Shown here piece after piece: positions 9,013-16,710 of a stretch of DNA of 64,000 nt. A model generated the notes under the pieces. It was not told the DNA's origin. It searched no databases and saw only the letters and a list, made by a program, of their open reading frames with translations. The stretch's first letter is position 1, and every line of letters starts with the position of its first letter. Origin of the DNA: an uncultured Pirellulaceae bacterium (GTDB lineage Bacteria; Planctomycetota; Planctomycetia; Pirellulales; Pirellulaceae); NCBI GenBank assembly GCA_938083195.1, contig CALKCK010000010.1, positions 1 to 64,000 on the forward strand. Reading direction: 5' to 3'. Both the position numbers and the translations under genes were made by a program.

Positions 9013-9465
9013 TTACTCAGCGTTTGACCAACCTGCGATGTGCTTGTTTCCATCGTCAGCCAATTTGTTGAGCGTTGCAGCAACGTCCAAATCTTTTGGG
9101 GCTGAGAATGTACATGAACGACCTGAAATATCGGTCTTGATGTCTGAAACACCAGTAACACCAGCTAATGCGCCTTTCACGGACGCCGCACAGCCACCTC
9201 AGGTCATGCCCGGTAGCTTAAGAGAAACAGTTTGAGTTGCGGAAGTGTCTGAGGTGGCAGCACCATCAGTTGCAGCAGGAGCTGCCTCTTTCTCCTCAGC
9301 TGGCTTAGCGGCAGGTGTCTCGCCTGTACTAGGTGCCGCTACTTCAGCTGCACCACCCCCCTGCTCTCCAGTCGCCGTCGCAGGCTCTTTTTCGCCAGCT
9401 TTTTTATCGCAGCCTACCGAGACGACAAGCATCGCCATCGCCATAAATGTCAAAATTGCACGCAT
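9013..9465 (-). CDS. Probable selenoprotein: lipoprotein with HMA (heavy-metal-associated) domain
   Basis: Read through one in-frame TGA (9199-9201), the gene encodes 150 aa and ends at TAA 9013-9015. ATG 9465 has GGAGA eight bases upstream. Residues 1-18 form a signal peptide ending SVG before Cys19, a lipobox-like site, so the product is probably a periplasm-facing lipoprotein. Residues 20-75 are a low-complexity Ala/Glu/Pro/Thr linker. Residues 77-150 are an HMA fold: VSLKLPGMT-U-GGCAASVKGALAGV, then GVSDIKTDI and LDVAATLNKLAD. HMA proteins carry GMTCxxC to bind Cu or other soft metals; here the first Cys (residue 89) is UGA and the second (Cys92) is kept. The sequence after UGA is clearly family-like, and a SECIS-like hairpin follows. 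Without Sec insertion only an 88-aa fragment without the metal site would be made. A Cys-to-stop mutation is the alternative. Confidence 0.82.
9164..9194 (-). promoter_or_regulatory. Candidate bacterial SECIS element in the HMA gene
   Basis: Counting from the base after UGA on the minus strand, bases 5-12 pair with 27-35 (GCT with AGC, GTGCG with CGCAT, one bulged T). A GCGT bulge follows, then CC pairs with GG around the apical loop GUGAAA, which starts at base 19 with a G. Distance, a bulge containing U below the loop and a leading G in the loop agree with the bacterial SECIS model. Pairing was done by eye. Confidence 0.55.
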
Positions 9466-10021
9466 GTTTCAAATCTCCAATTGTTTCAAAGAATGTTTCA
9501 GGGCGGTGAATAAACCCTGTTCTCGTAAAGTCTAAGCTTTTCAAGTAGGTCAACACTTTAACCTTTTGAAGCCGAGCACAACATTTCATCATCCGGCTTT
9601 CCGTACAAAATCCTTAGAATAATTAAAAAATCGTTTAATTATTCACAGTTGCACAATCAGTGGGAAGAATAGGAAATTGACGCAACCTAGGAGTCTACAC
9701 ACGAAATCGCGCCCCCAACGCACCTGCTGGCCGACGCCAACAATTGCATCCCAGGTCCAAATCACAAGCATTTGGCTAATTCCAATGAAAAAACAGGCTT
9801 TCTCTTATTGCAAAAAAACAGGTAATCGGTAAACTTTCCAGACTGAAAAATGAGCGAGAAGAGCTCCGGATGGCCCGGGGAACTGTGCTTCGTCTTTAGC
9901 GAACCACAGTATTTGTTGGAAAATTGTAGTTTGTAGGTAATTGAAGGAGTTGGATCAAACGCGAGCCGATAGAAGTCTATTCACAGTCTTCCCTTCCGCC
10001 GCGACATTGGATCAAACGGTT
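9466..10021. other. Divergent intergenic region with rpsO leader hairpin
   Basis: The region separates the leftward HMA gene from rightward rpsO. At 9882-9910 is a hairpin: ACTGTG/CACAGT (6 bp), a C-C mismatch, TTCG/CGAA (4 bp), loop TCTTTAG. The 12-mer TTGGATCAAACG occurs at 9950-9961 and again at 10007-10018, right before the rpsO start. These may form an S15-binding leader. Nothing gene-like was recognised in 9480-9880. Confidence 0.5.
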
Positions 10022-10291
10022 ATGGCCATTACGAAAGAGAATAAAGCTGAGTTGGTAAAGGAATTCCAAACAAAGGATGGAGATACGGGTTCTCCCGATG
10101 TTCAAATCGCTATCCTCACCAGACGGATTAATCACCTGACTGAGCACATGCGTTCAAACAAAAAAGATTATTCCACGAGACGTGGTTTGTTGGGCATGGT
10201 ATCTCGTCGTCGTCGATTGTTGGATTACGTTCGCAAAAATGATGCAGATCGTTATCTCGACATCATCGAACGACTCAACATTCGAAAGTAA
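10022..10291 (+). CDS. rpsO: 30S ribosomal protein S15
   Basis: S15 binds 16S rRNA early in assembly of the small-subunit platform. From ATG 10022 the product is 89 aa, the standard S15 length, with the family signature [20 protein letters not shown] and the C-terminal [20 protein letters not shown] helix. The frame is open back to 9941, but the extra residues are not S15-like. Only a weak GGA lies upstream of the ATG; the GAAGGAG at 9943-9949 is too far away, so translation may depend on leader folding. The gene is followed by a terminator and then pnp, the common rpsO-pnp arrangement. Confidence 0.96.
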   Translation: MAITKENKAELVKEFQTKDGDTGSPDVQIAILTRRINHLTEHMRSNKKDYSTRRGLLGMVSRRRRLLDYVRKNDADRYLDIIERLNIRK

Positions 10292-10300
10292 TTTTCATCG

Positions 10301-10330
10301 AAGTGGCACCATCTGATGTGTGCCACTTTT
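10301..10330 (+). terminator. Terminator after rpsO
   Basis: AAGTGGCA (10301-10308) pairs with TGCCACTT (10321-10328), followed by TTTTCTTTTT. It begins nine bases after the rpsO stop. Because pnp follows in the same direction, it may act as a partial terminator. Confidence 0.75.
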
Positions 10331-10345
10331 CTTTTTGATCTCTCA

Positions 10346-10477
10346 TCACCGGATTACCGGTGAGCTGCACCGCGGAAGGTGCTCTAGTAGATGCGGGCGT
10401 TTCTTAGTGAACGTCGTGATGAACGGAATTCATAACTCGCACTTGTCAGACTGACGCTTCAAGGAAGCAGTCAGTCT
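10346..10477 (+). promoter_or_regulatory. pnp leader with three hairpins, RNase III-like
   Basis: Three inverted repeats lie in the rpsO-pnp gap. They are TCACCGG-ATTA-CCGGTGA (10346-10363); GCACC-GCGGAA-GGTGC (10367-10382); and a long one, AGACTGAC-GCTTC / GAAGC-A-GTCAGTCT (10448-10477), 13 bp with one bulged A and loop AAG. None has a T-run, so they are not terminators. In E. coli an RNase III-cut hairpin in this same gap controls pnp autoregulation; the same role here is inferred from position and structure. Confidence 0.55.
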
Positions 10478-10656
10478 CGCCATGTTTACGGTTTAGCAAT
10501 TTTAATTATTGCTGGTTGACGGACATGGCTAATCGTTGGGCTCAGATCACAACTGTGTTGATGGTGAACCCAAAGCAATTCGTGGTTAATATCCATCAAG
10601 GAATTGCAATCTAAATTAATGTATGTCGTAGAAGAATTTAATGTAGGAAAAAAATT

Positions 10657-12960
10657 GTGAAAGTAAAAGTAGAAAAGAAAATTGGCGACAGCGTAATGTC
10701 GTTTGAAACCGGCTATCTTGCAAAACAAGCCGCCGCTGCCGTACTGATCCAGTACAACGATACCGTTGTACTTTCAACTGCCGCCACGGGCACTCCGCGA
10801 CCGGGAATCGACTTTTTCCCGTTGATGTGTGACTATCGTGAAAGAACTTGTGCAGCAGGTAAATTTCCCGGTGGATTCATTAAACGCGAAGGCCGACCAA
10901 CAACCAAAGAAACCCTCACCGCTCGGCTAATCGATCGTCCGATCCGACCTATGTTTGCACCTGGCTTCAAAAACGAAGTCCAGTGTCAGAACTTTGTTCT
11001 TTCAAGTGACAAACAAACCGATGGTGACGTTCTCGCGATGAACGGTACTTCAACAGCCTGTTTCATCTCTCCAATGCCGTTTCAAGATCCAGTCGCCTCC
11101 ACCCGGGTAGCTCGTGTCGAAGGTGAATTCGTTGCCTTCCCATCGCAAGAGCAACTCGAAGAAAGCGACATGGACGTCATCATCTCAGCAACCGATTCTG
11201 CGGTAACGATGATCGAAGGATTCGCTCGCGAAGTTCCTGAAGATGAAATGCTCGCCGCAATTGAGTTCGGACATGAGATCTGCAAGCAAGTAATTGACCT
11301 GCAACGCGAACTATTTGAAAAAGTTGCACCTGAGAAAGATGAATTCGAAGCACCCGAAAGTGACGGACTGCTCGACAAGATGCTGCCTAAGTACTACGAC
11401 GATTACAAATCGGCAATCCTGATTGCAGGAAAACACGATCGCGGCGCTGCCAAAAACAAACTCAAAGACATCATCATTGGCGAGATGATTCCCGATCCGA
11501 AGGCCGATAACGCATACGATCTGGGAGCCGTAAAAACTGCCATTCACGATCTCGAAGAGAAAGTAATTCGAGATTCAATTCTCGACGGCGTTCGCTCTGA
11601 TGGACGAGACGGGAAAACTCTTCGTGCCATCGAATGTCACGCCAACGTGATCCCTCGCGTTCATGGCTCTGCAATTTTCCAGCGTGGTGAAACGCAAGCC
11701 CTCGTCACAATCACACTGGGTACCGGACGAGACGAGCAACGGGTTGACGGACTTTTCGAAGAATACTCCAAGAAGTTCATGCTCGATTACAACTTCCCAA
11801 GCTTTAGCGTTGGAGAATGCCGACCTATCCGCGGGCCTGGACGACGTGAAATTGGTCACGGTGCCTTGGCTGAACGAAGTATCAATCCCGTCCTGCCCGA
11901 CGCGGATGAATTCCCGTACACGATCCGAGTTGTCTCTGACATCCTCGAATCAAACGGCTCTTCTTCAATGGCGACCGTTTGCGGAACCACCCTGGGACTA
12001 ATGGCTGCTGGAGTCACGATCAAAAATCCAGTTGCCGGTATCTCGGTCGGCATGGTCAAAGAAGGCGATCGCTACATGCTTTTAACCGATATCCTTGGAA
12101 GCGAAGATCACTTTGGTGATATGGATTTCAAAGTTGCGGGAACGCAAAACGGAATCACTGGCATCCAACTCGATCTTAAAATCCGTGGTATTAGCAGTGA
12201 CATCCTGAAAGAGGCAATGGCGCAATCGCGCGAAGCGAGAATTGAAATTCTTCGCACAATGCTCAAAACTCTTTCACGTCCACAGGAAGAACTTTCCGAG
12301 TACGCACCTCGCTTGCTTGTAACCCAGATCGATCCCGAAAAAATCGGAATGTTAATCGGCCCAGGTGGAAAGAACATTCGTGCAATCCAAGAATCGACTC
12401 AGACGGTCATCGAAGTCTCGGAAGATGGTCGCGTCACTGTTGCTGGAACTGACGGAGCGTTGGCAGAAGCAGCACTCAAGAAAGTAGAAGCCTGCACAGC
12501 CACCGTCCAAGTCGGAAAGATCTACGACGGAACCGTCAGTAGTGTGAAAGACTTTGGTGCCTTCGTTGAAATTTTACCTGGACGCGATGGACTCTGTCAC
12601 ATCAGCGAACTCTCTGGTGGATTTATCGACAAGGTCGATGACATCTGTCACGTCGGTGATGAAATGAAAGTGCTCGTCATTGACGTCGATGGAAACGATC
12701 GCGTTAAACTAAGTCGCCGCCAAGCACTCGAAGAACTTGGTCTCGAAGACGAATTTGCCTCAGCAACCGCCGATGCTCCTGCCGGCTCCGGTGACCGCGA
12801 AGATCGACCTGCTCGCAGCGAAGGTAGCGGTGGTGGAGACCGAGGCGGACGAAGCGGCGGCGGTGGTCGCGGACGAAGTGGCGGCGGCGGTGGTCGTGGA
12901 CGTTCCGGTGGCGGTGGAGGTCGAAGCGGCGGTGGCGGTGGAGGTCGCGACCGACGCTAG
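10657..12960 (+). CDS. pnp: Polyribonucleotide nucleotidyltransferase (PNPase)
   Basis: PNPase degrades RNA 3' to 5' by phosphorolysis and can add tails. It has 767 aa from GTG 10657, with AGGA eight bases upstream. Two RNase PH domains flank a helical linker: domain 1 has RPGIDFFPLMCDYRER and GGFIKREGRPT, and domain 2 has GETQALVTITLGTGRDEQ and ILGSEDHFGDMDFKVAGT with the catalytic Asp/Lys residues. A KH domain (LIGPGGKNIRAIQ, near residue 567) and an S1 domain (620-690) follow. The last ~60 residues are an Arg/Gly/Ser tail of the RGG type, absent from the ~711-aa E. coli enzyme. A terminator follows at 13057. Confidence 0.97.
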   Translation: MKVKVEKKIGDSVMSFETGYLAKQAAAAVLIQYNDTVVLSTAATGTPRPGIDFFPLMCDYRERTCAAGKFPGGFIKREGRPTTKETLTARLIDRPIRPMFAPGFKNEVQCQNFVLSSDKQTDGDVLAMNGTSTACFISPMPFQDPVASTRVARVEGEFVAFPSQEQLEESDMDVIISATDSAVTMIEGFAREVPEDEMLAAIEFGHEICKQVIDLQRELFEKVAPEKDEFEAPESDGLLDKMLPKYYDDYKSAILIAGKHDRGAAKNKLKDIIIGEMIPDPKADNAYDLGAVKTAIHDLEEKVIRDSILDGVRSDGRDGKTLRAIECHANVIPRVHGSAIFQRGETQALVTITLGTGRDEQRVDGLFEEYSKKFMLDYNFPSFSVGECRPIRGPGRREIGHGALAERSINPVLPDADEFPYTIRVVSDILESNGSSSMATVCGTTLGLMAAGVTIKNPVAGISVGMVKEGDRYMLLTDILGSEDHFGDMDFKVAGTQNGITGIQLDLKIRGISSDILKEAMAQSREARIEILRTMLKTLSRPQEELSEYAPRLLVTQIDPEKIGMLIGPGGKNIRAIQESTQTVIEVSEDGRVTVAGTDGALAEAALKKVEACTATVQVGKIYDGTVSSVKDFGAFVEILPGRDGLCHISELSGGFIDKVDDICHVGDEMKVLVIDVDGNDRVKLSRRQALEELGLEDEFASATADAPAGSGDREDRPARSEGSGGGDRGGRSGGGGRGRSGGGGGRGRSGGGGGRSGGGGGGRDRR

Positions 12961-13056
12961 AGATTCACAGAATAATAACCCAGCGAAAACAGACGTTCAC
13001 CTAGATAAAAACACTGTTTAAATCGCTGTATTGATCGAAGTCGATCCATTAGAATT

Positions 13057-13090
13057 GCTCGAAAGCCAGTTTTGGTTTTCGAGCTTTTTT
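13057..13090 (+). terminator. Terminator after pnp
   Basis: GCTCGAAA (13057-13064) pairs with TTTCGAGC (13077-13084). Inside, CCA can pair with TGG. Six T follow directly. Confidence 0.88.
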
Positions 13091-13228
13091 ATTCCCTCGA
13101 TCGAATCAACGCGATTTGATTTTAAGTCGTCTGCTCAACAGATGATCGCAACTCCGAGGGAATCATCGAGTAGACTGTCAACTCCTCACGCTGCCTAGAA
13201 CTCCTGCGATAAAGGGCATGGTAATAAC

Positions 13229-13936
13229 ATGGAACCGATCGACGAATTGAGAAAACGATACAACGAGCTGGCTAAGCTCGCTGGCTCGCTAGCTCATGAA
13301 ATCAAAAACCCACTCTCGATCATCGTTATGAACATGGAATTGCTTCACGAAGATCTCGAAGCCATGACTCATCCGGAGTCTCAACGCGCCGTCAAACGTA
13401 CCGAAACTGTCATTCAGCAATGCCACCGACTGGAAACGCTGCTCAACGATTTCCTCCGCTTCACGAAACTGAGCAGTCTCGAATTAAAGCCTGGTTGCTT
13501 AAACAACCAAATTGATCAAGTGCTTGACTTTTTTGAAACCCAAGCAGGAAAACAAGGCGTGGAAATCATCCGTTATCTCGACGCTGAACTGCCAAGTATT
13601 AACCTCGACCCTCAAACACTTCAGGCTGCATTGGTAAATTTGGTGAAAAATGCAATGGAAGCGATGCCGAGCGGTGGCCAACTGGTAGCTCGCACTCGCA
13701 CAACTCGCAAAGGAGTGGCTCTGGACCTGATCGACACGGGTTGCGGTATGGCAGCTTCTGCATTGATTAAAATGTTTCAAGAATTTTACACTTCAAAAGA
13801 CGGGGGCACCGGACTTGGCTTGCCCACCGCGAAAAAAATCATCGAGGCCCACGACGCAAGAATCAATGTTCAATCAGAAGTTGACCAGGGCACGCAATTC
13901 ACCATTGAATTCCCAACCTTCAAAACAATTGGTTAA
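13229..13936 (+). CDS. Soluble sensor-less histidine kinase
   Basis: 235 aa with no membrane segment and almost no input domain. The dimerisation/phosphoacceptor helix begins at once, with His23 in the H-box SLAHEIKNPLS. The catalytic ATPase domain follows with N-box NLVKNAMEAM, G1 DTGCGM, F-like region FQEFYTSKDGG and G2 GTGLGLPTAKKIIEAH. All ATP-binding motifs are intact. No response regulator gene is adjacent; pnp and ribF flank it. The kinase probably gets its signal from a partner protein or works in a phosphorelay. It resembles the kinase cores of NtrB/PilS-type proteins, but the pathway is unknown. Confidence 0.85.
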   Translation: MEPIDELRKRYNELAKLAGSLAHEIKNPLSIIVMNMELLHEDLEAMTHPESQRAVKRTETVIQQCHRLETLLNDFLRFTKLSSLELKPGCLNNQIDQVLDFFETQAGKQGVEIIRYLDAELPSINLDPQTLQAALVNLVKNAMEAMPSGGQLVARTRTTRKGVALDLIDTGCGMAASALIKMFQEFYTSKDGGTGLGLPTAKKIIEAHDARINVQSEVDQGTQFTIEFPTFKTIG

Positions 13937-14004
13937 ATAAAATCACCAACGTCGTCTTGTTAAGCGAATAAATCCCCCAACCTCTCGCCTTTAAAAAAAT
14001 TTCA

Positions 14005-14943
14005 ATGAAGTTAATTCGCAGCCTAACGGAATTCCCTGAATCGCTTCGCGGCGGTGCGTTAACCATTGGAAATTTTGATGGTGTCCACCGAGGCCACCAA
14101 GTAATCATTGACCAACTAAAACAGTTCGCCTCCCGAGATCAAGGCGCGGCGATCGTCTTTACGTTTGACCCGCACCCGGTAAGAATTCTCCGCCCCGATC
14201 AAACACCGCCGCCGTTGACATGGACGAATCGAAAAGCGGATCTCCTAGCTGACCTAGGGGTCGATGCCGTCATCGCCTACCCCACCGATCGAGCGCTTCT
14301 AGAATTAAGCTATCGTGATTTTTTCCAGCGCATTGTCGTAGAAAAGATGGCAGCCAATGCGATGGTCGAAGGTCCAAATTTTTACTTCGGCCGGGGACGA
14401 GAAGGCACCGTCGAGCGGCTCAGTGAGTTGTGCCGCGAGTCATCCATCGAGCTCCAAATTGTAGAACCCAAACTTGAAAATGCAGATTCATTTATCTCAA
14501 GCAGCCGGATCCGCGACCTCATTCGTCTCGGAGATGTGGATCAAGCGAGGCAGTTACTAACTCGCCCCTACCGAATTCGCGGCATGGTGACACACGGTGC
14601 CGCCCGAGGTTCCAAAATTGGATTTCCAACAGCCAATCTCGATGCAATCGATACCCTGATCCCTGCCAAAGGCGTTTATGCAGGAAGAACCTATGTCGAC
14701 GGTAGATCTCACTGGTCGGCAATTCACATTGGCCCCAATCCTACCTTTGGAGAACACGTCCCGAAGGTCGAATCCCATCTACTTAATTTCACGGGTTCCA
14801 TTTATGGCGAGGCGATCGAGGTTGATTTTATTAGTCGTCTACGGGATATTCGGCAGTTCGAAAACCCGCGACAACTCACCGACCAATTAGACTTAGACGT
14901 GCAATCCACGCGGTCCATTGCGAGACAATACTCAGATCACTAA
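14005..14943 (+). CDS. ribF: Bifunctional riboflavin kinase/FAD synthetase
   Basis: RibF phosphorylates riboflavin to FMN and adenylates FMN to FAD. The N-terminal nucleotidyltransferase half has TIGNFDGVHRGHQ, TFDPHPVRIL and SSSRIRDLIRLGDV. The C-terminal flavokinase half has KIGFPTANLDA, KGVYAGRTY and GPNPTFGEH. The 312-aa length is typical. Start ATG is at 14005. nrnA follows after 63 bp in the same direction; ribF and nrnA are also neighbours in the infB-rpsO-pnp region of many bacteria. Confidence 0.95.
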   Translation: MKLIRSLTEFPESLRGGALTIGNFDGVHRGHQVIIDQLKQFASRDQGAAIVFTFDPHPVRILRPDQTPPPLTWTNRKADLLADLGVDAVIAYPTDRALLELSYRDFFQRIVVEKMAANAMVEGPNFYFGRGREGTVERLSELCRESSIELQIVEPKLENADSFISSSRIRDLIRLGDVDQARQLLTRPYRIRGMVTHGAARGSKIGFPTANLDAIDTLIPAKGVYAGRTYVDGRSHWSAIHIGPNPTFGEHVPKVESHLLNFTGSIYGEAIEVDFISRLRDIRQFENPRQLTDQLDLDVQSTRSIARQYSDH

Positions 14944-15006
14944 TTGACCAGCAAGCCGACTTCTCGCACCAGTCGATCTGCCACGTCCAAAAACTATTGA
15001 AAGTAA

Positions 15007-16023
15007 ATGAAAATGAATGTTGACTGGCCCCGATTCCGCGAAGTTATTGATGCGGCAAACAACATTGTACTCACCAGCCACATTCGTCCTGACTGCGACG
15101 CACTTGGGAGTTGCCTTGGCATGGCGGGGATCCTCGAGGCTTTGGGGAAACAAGTTCGCATTGTTTGCGGCCAACCCGTACCTGAGAATTTAAAATTCAT
15201 TGATCCCGAAAATAGAATTCTCTGCATTGAGCAAGATATCGAGGCGAAAGATTTCGAAGAAGCAGATCTTCATATCATCCTCGACACGAGTGCCTGGATC
15301 CAACTTGGACCGATGGCAGATGTCATCAGAAACTCTACGTATAAAAAAATCATCTTCGACCACCACGTTGGTGAAGACGACATCGACGCAGAACTGTTCA
15401 AAAACACGACTGCTGAAGCGGTGGGACGCATGTGCGTGGAAGCAGCCGAATGCCTTGGCGTCCAATTGACTCCGGCAATTTCAACTCCACTTTTCGCAGC
15501 CATCGCTACCGACACCGGCTGGTTTCGTTTTAATTCAGTCAAAGAAATCACGTACCAAACAGCGGCGAAGCTACTCGCCGGCGGCGCGATCCCTGCGGAT
15601 ATCTACCGAGACCTTTATGAAAGAGAAACAGCAGGGAGGGTTCGGTTGCGTGGAACCGTTCTCGCTAGAATCCAAACAGAATTAGATGGCAAACTTGCCC
15701 ACACTTTTATCCTCCCAGACGATTACGAAAAAACAGGAGCCCAGCCAACGGACACCGAAGACTTAATCAACCTCGCCCTTGAAATTGATGGAACCGCATT
15801 CGCTGTGATCATCGTTGGACAAACATCGGGTGGCTATAAAATGAGCTTTCGGAGCCGTTGTGAGTCAGCCGCGAATGTTGTCGCCCAAGAGTTTGGGGGA
15901 GGTGGACATAAAGCAGCCGCCGGTGCATTCATCGACAGCAACGACTTCGAGCAAGTGCAATCGCAGGTTTTGGATCACGTCCGTTCAGTTTTAATGGCTG
16001 AATTTCAGCAGGATACCGCTTAA
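15007..16023 (+). CDS. nrnA: Oligoribonuclease/pAp phosphatase NrnA (DHH family)
   Basis: NrnA hydrolyses very short RNAs and 3'-phosphoadenosine 5'-phosphate. The 338-aa protein has the DHH phosphoesterase domain with metal ligands in SHIRPDCDALGS, LDTSAWIQLG and IFDHHVGEDD, and TDTGWFRF for the third site. The C-terminal DHHA1 domain ends with the substrate-binding GGGGHKAAAGAFI. Start ATG is at 15007. Its placement after pnp and ribF groups two RNA-decay enzymes: PNPase makes short oligoribonucleotides that NrnA can clear. Confidence 0.92.
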   Translation: MKMNVDWPRFREVIDAANNIVLTSHIRPDCDALGSCLGMAGILEALGKQVRIVCGQPVPENLKFIDPENRILCIEQDIEAKDFEEADLHIILDTSAWIQLGPMADVIRNSTYKKIIFDHHVGEDDIDAELFKNTTAEAVGRMCVEAAECLGVQLTPAISTPLFAAIATDTGWFRFNSVKEITYQTAAKLLAGGAIPADIYRDLYERETAGRVRLRGTVLARIQTELDGKLAHTFILPDDYEKTGAQPTDTEDLINLALEIDGTAFAVIIVGQTSGGYKMSFRSRCESAANVVAQEFGGGGHKAAAGAFIDSNDFEQVQSQVLDHVRSVLMAEFQQDTA

Positions 16024-16024
16024 C

Positions 16025-16060
16025 CTGTCGGCCATCTTCCTGTTTTGAACCGACAGTTTG
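16025..16060 (+). terminator. Possible weak terminator after nrnA
   Basis: CTGTCGG (16025-16031) pairs with CCGACAG (16050-16056) across an 18-nt loop, followed only by TTTG. An A/T-rich inverted repeat follows near 16070-16090. Weak support. Confidence 0.3.
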
Positions 16061-16158
16061 AAGGTTAATGAAAAAAAATCATTTTTTCACTAAACCTTTC
16101 CGCTCCACAACGCACTCACAAGTAACATACCAGCGGTCCCCCAATCAGGCGTTGTCAA

Positions 16159-16710
16159 TTGAGTGCAGACCCAAGCATTCGGCTTTGGAAATCCGCCCGC
16201 GATGGTGATCGCGAATCTCTGGAGTTACTGTTGCGCCAACATCAAGATCTAGTCTATCGTTTTTGCCGGGCCCGGTTGCCCAGCGAAAACCTCGCGATTG
16301 ATGCAACGCAGGAAACAGCGATGAGAATGATTAACCACATTGCCAGTTTTCGAGGCAGCGGAAAATTTTCCACTTGGGTTCTCGGGATTGCCAACAATGT
16401 CTGCCGTGAATTTCGACGTCAGGATAAAAAATGGACACAACCTGCTGAAGATGCGGTGAATCAGCTTCCCGCTTACGAGTCAGCATCCCCAACCGACCCG
16501 TCCAAAGATTACGAATCAGAAAACCTTCATCACCTGATTGAATCACTTCCCGACCGACAACGAACTGCAATTATCCTCCGATACTTTGAATCCTTGCCTC
16601 TGAAAGAAGTTGCTCAGATCATGGAGATTTCAGTGGGCACCGTAAAAGCAACCTTGAGTCAGGCAACAAAAAAGCTGAAACAAAAATTTCCTAAAGGAGA
16701 TTTTCGCTAA
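16159..16710 (+). CDS. ECF-type RNA polymerase sigma factor
   Basis: 183 aa with the two-domain ECF layout. Region 2 is around residues 30-95 (VYRFCRARL, AIDATQETAMRMINHI, FSTWVLGIANNVCREFRR) and region 4 around 130-180 (LPDRQRTAIILRYFE, SLPLKEVAQIMEISVGTVKATLSQA). The only fitting start is TTG at 16159. The stop shares a base with the start of the next gene (TAATG), so translation is coupled. The adjacent basic membrane protein and acidic secreted protein, followed by DUF1592/DUF1552 proteins, suggest that this sigma factor controls its own operon and perhaps envelope functions. Confidence 0.9.
   Translation: MSADPSIRLWKSARDGDRESLELLLRQHQDLVYRFCRARLPSENLAIDATQETAMRMINHIASFRGSGKFSTWVLGIANNVCREFRRQDKKWTQPAEDAVNQLPAYESASPTDPSKDYESENLHHLIESLPDRQRTAIILRYFESLPLKEVAQIMEISVGTVKATLSQATKKLKQKFPKGDFR

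Noticed and set aside
9199-9465. An 88-aa gene ending at TGA 9199, as a gene finder would call it
   Set aside because: It would end just at the metal motif GMT, while the same frame continues for 61 codons of clear HMA sequence to TAA and a terminator. The read-through form explains more.
12737-13021. 94-aa open frame in another frame at the end of pnp
   Set aside because: It is caused by the Gly/Arg-rich repetitive DNA of the PNPase tail; Val/Ala-rich low complexity.
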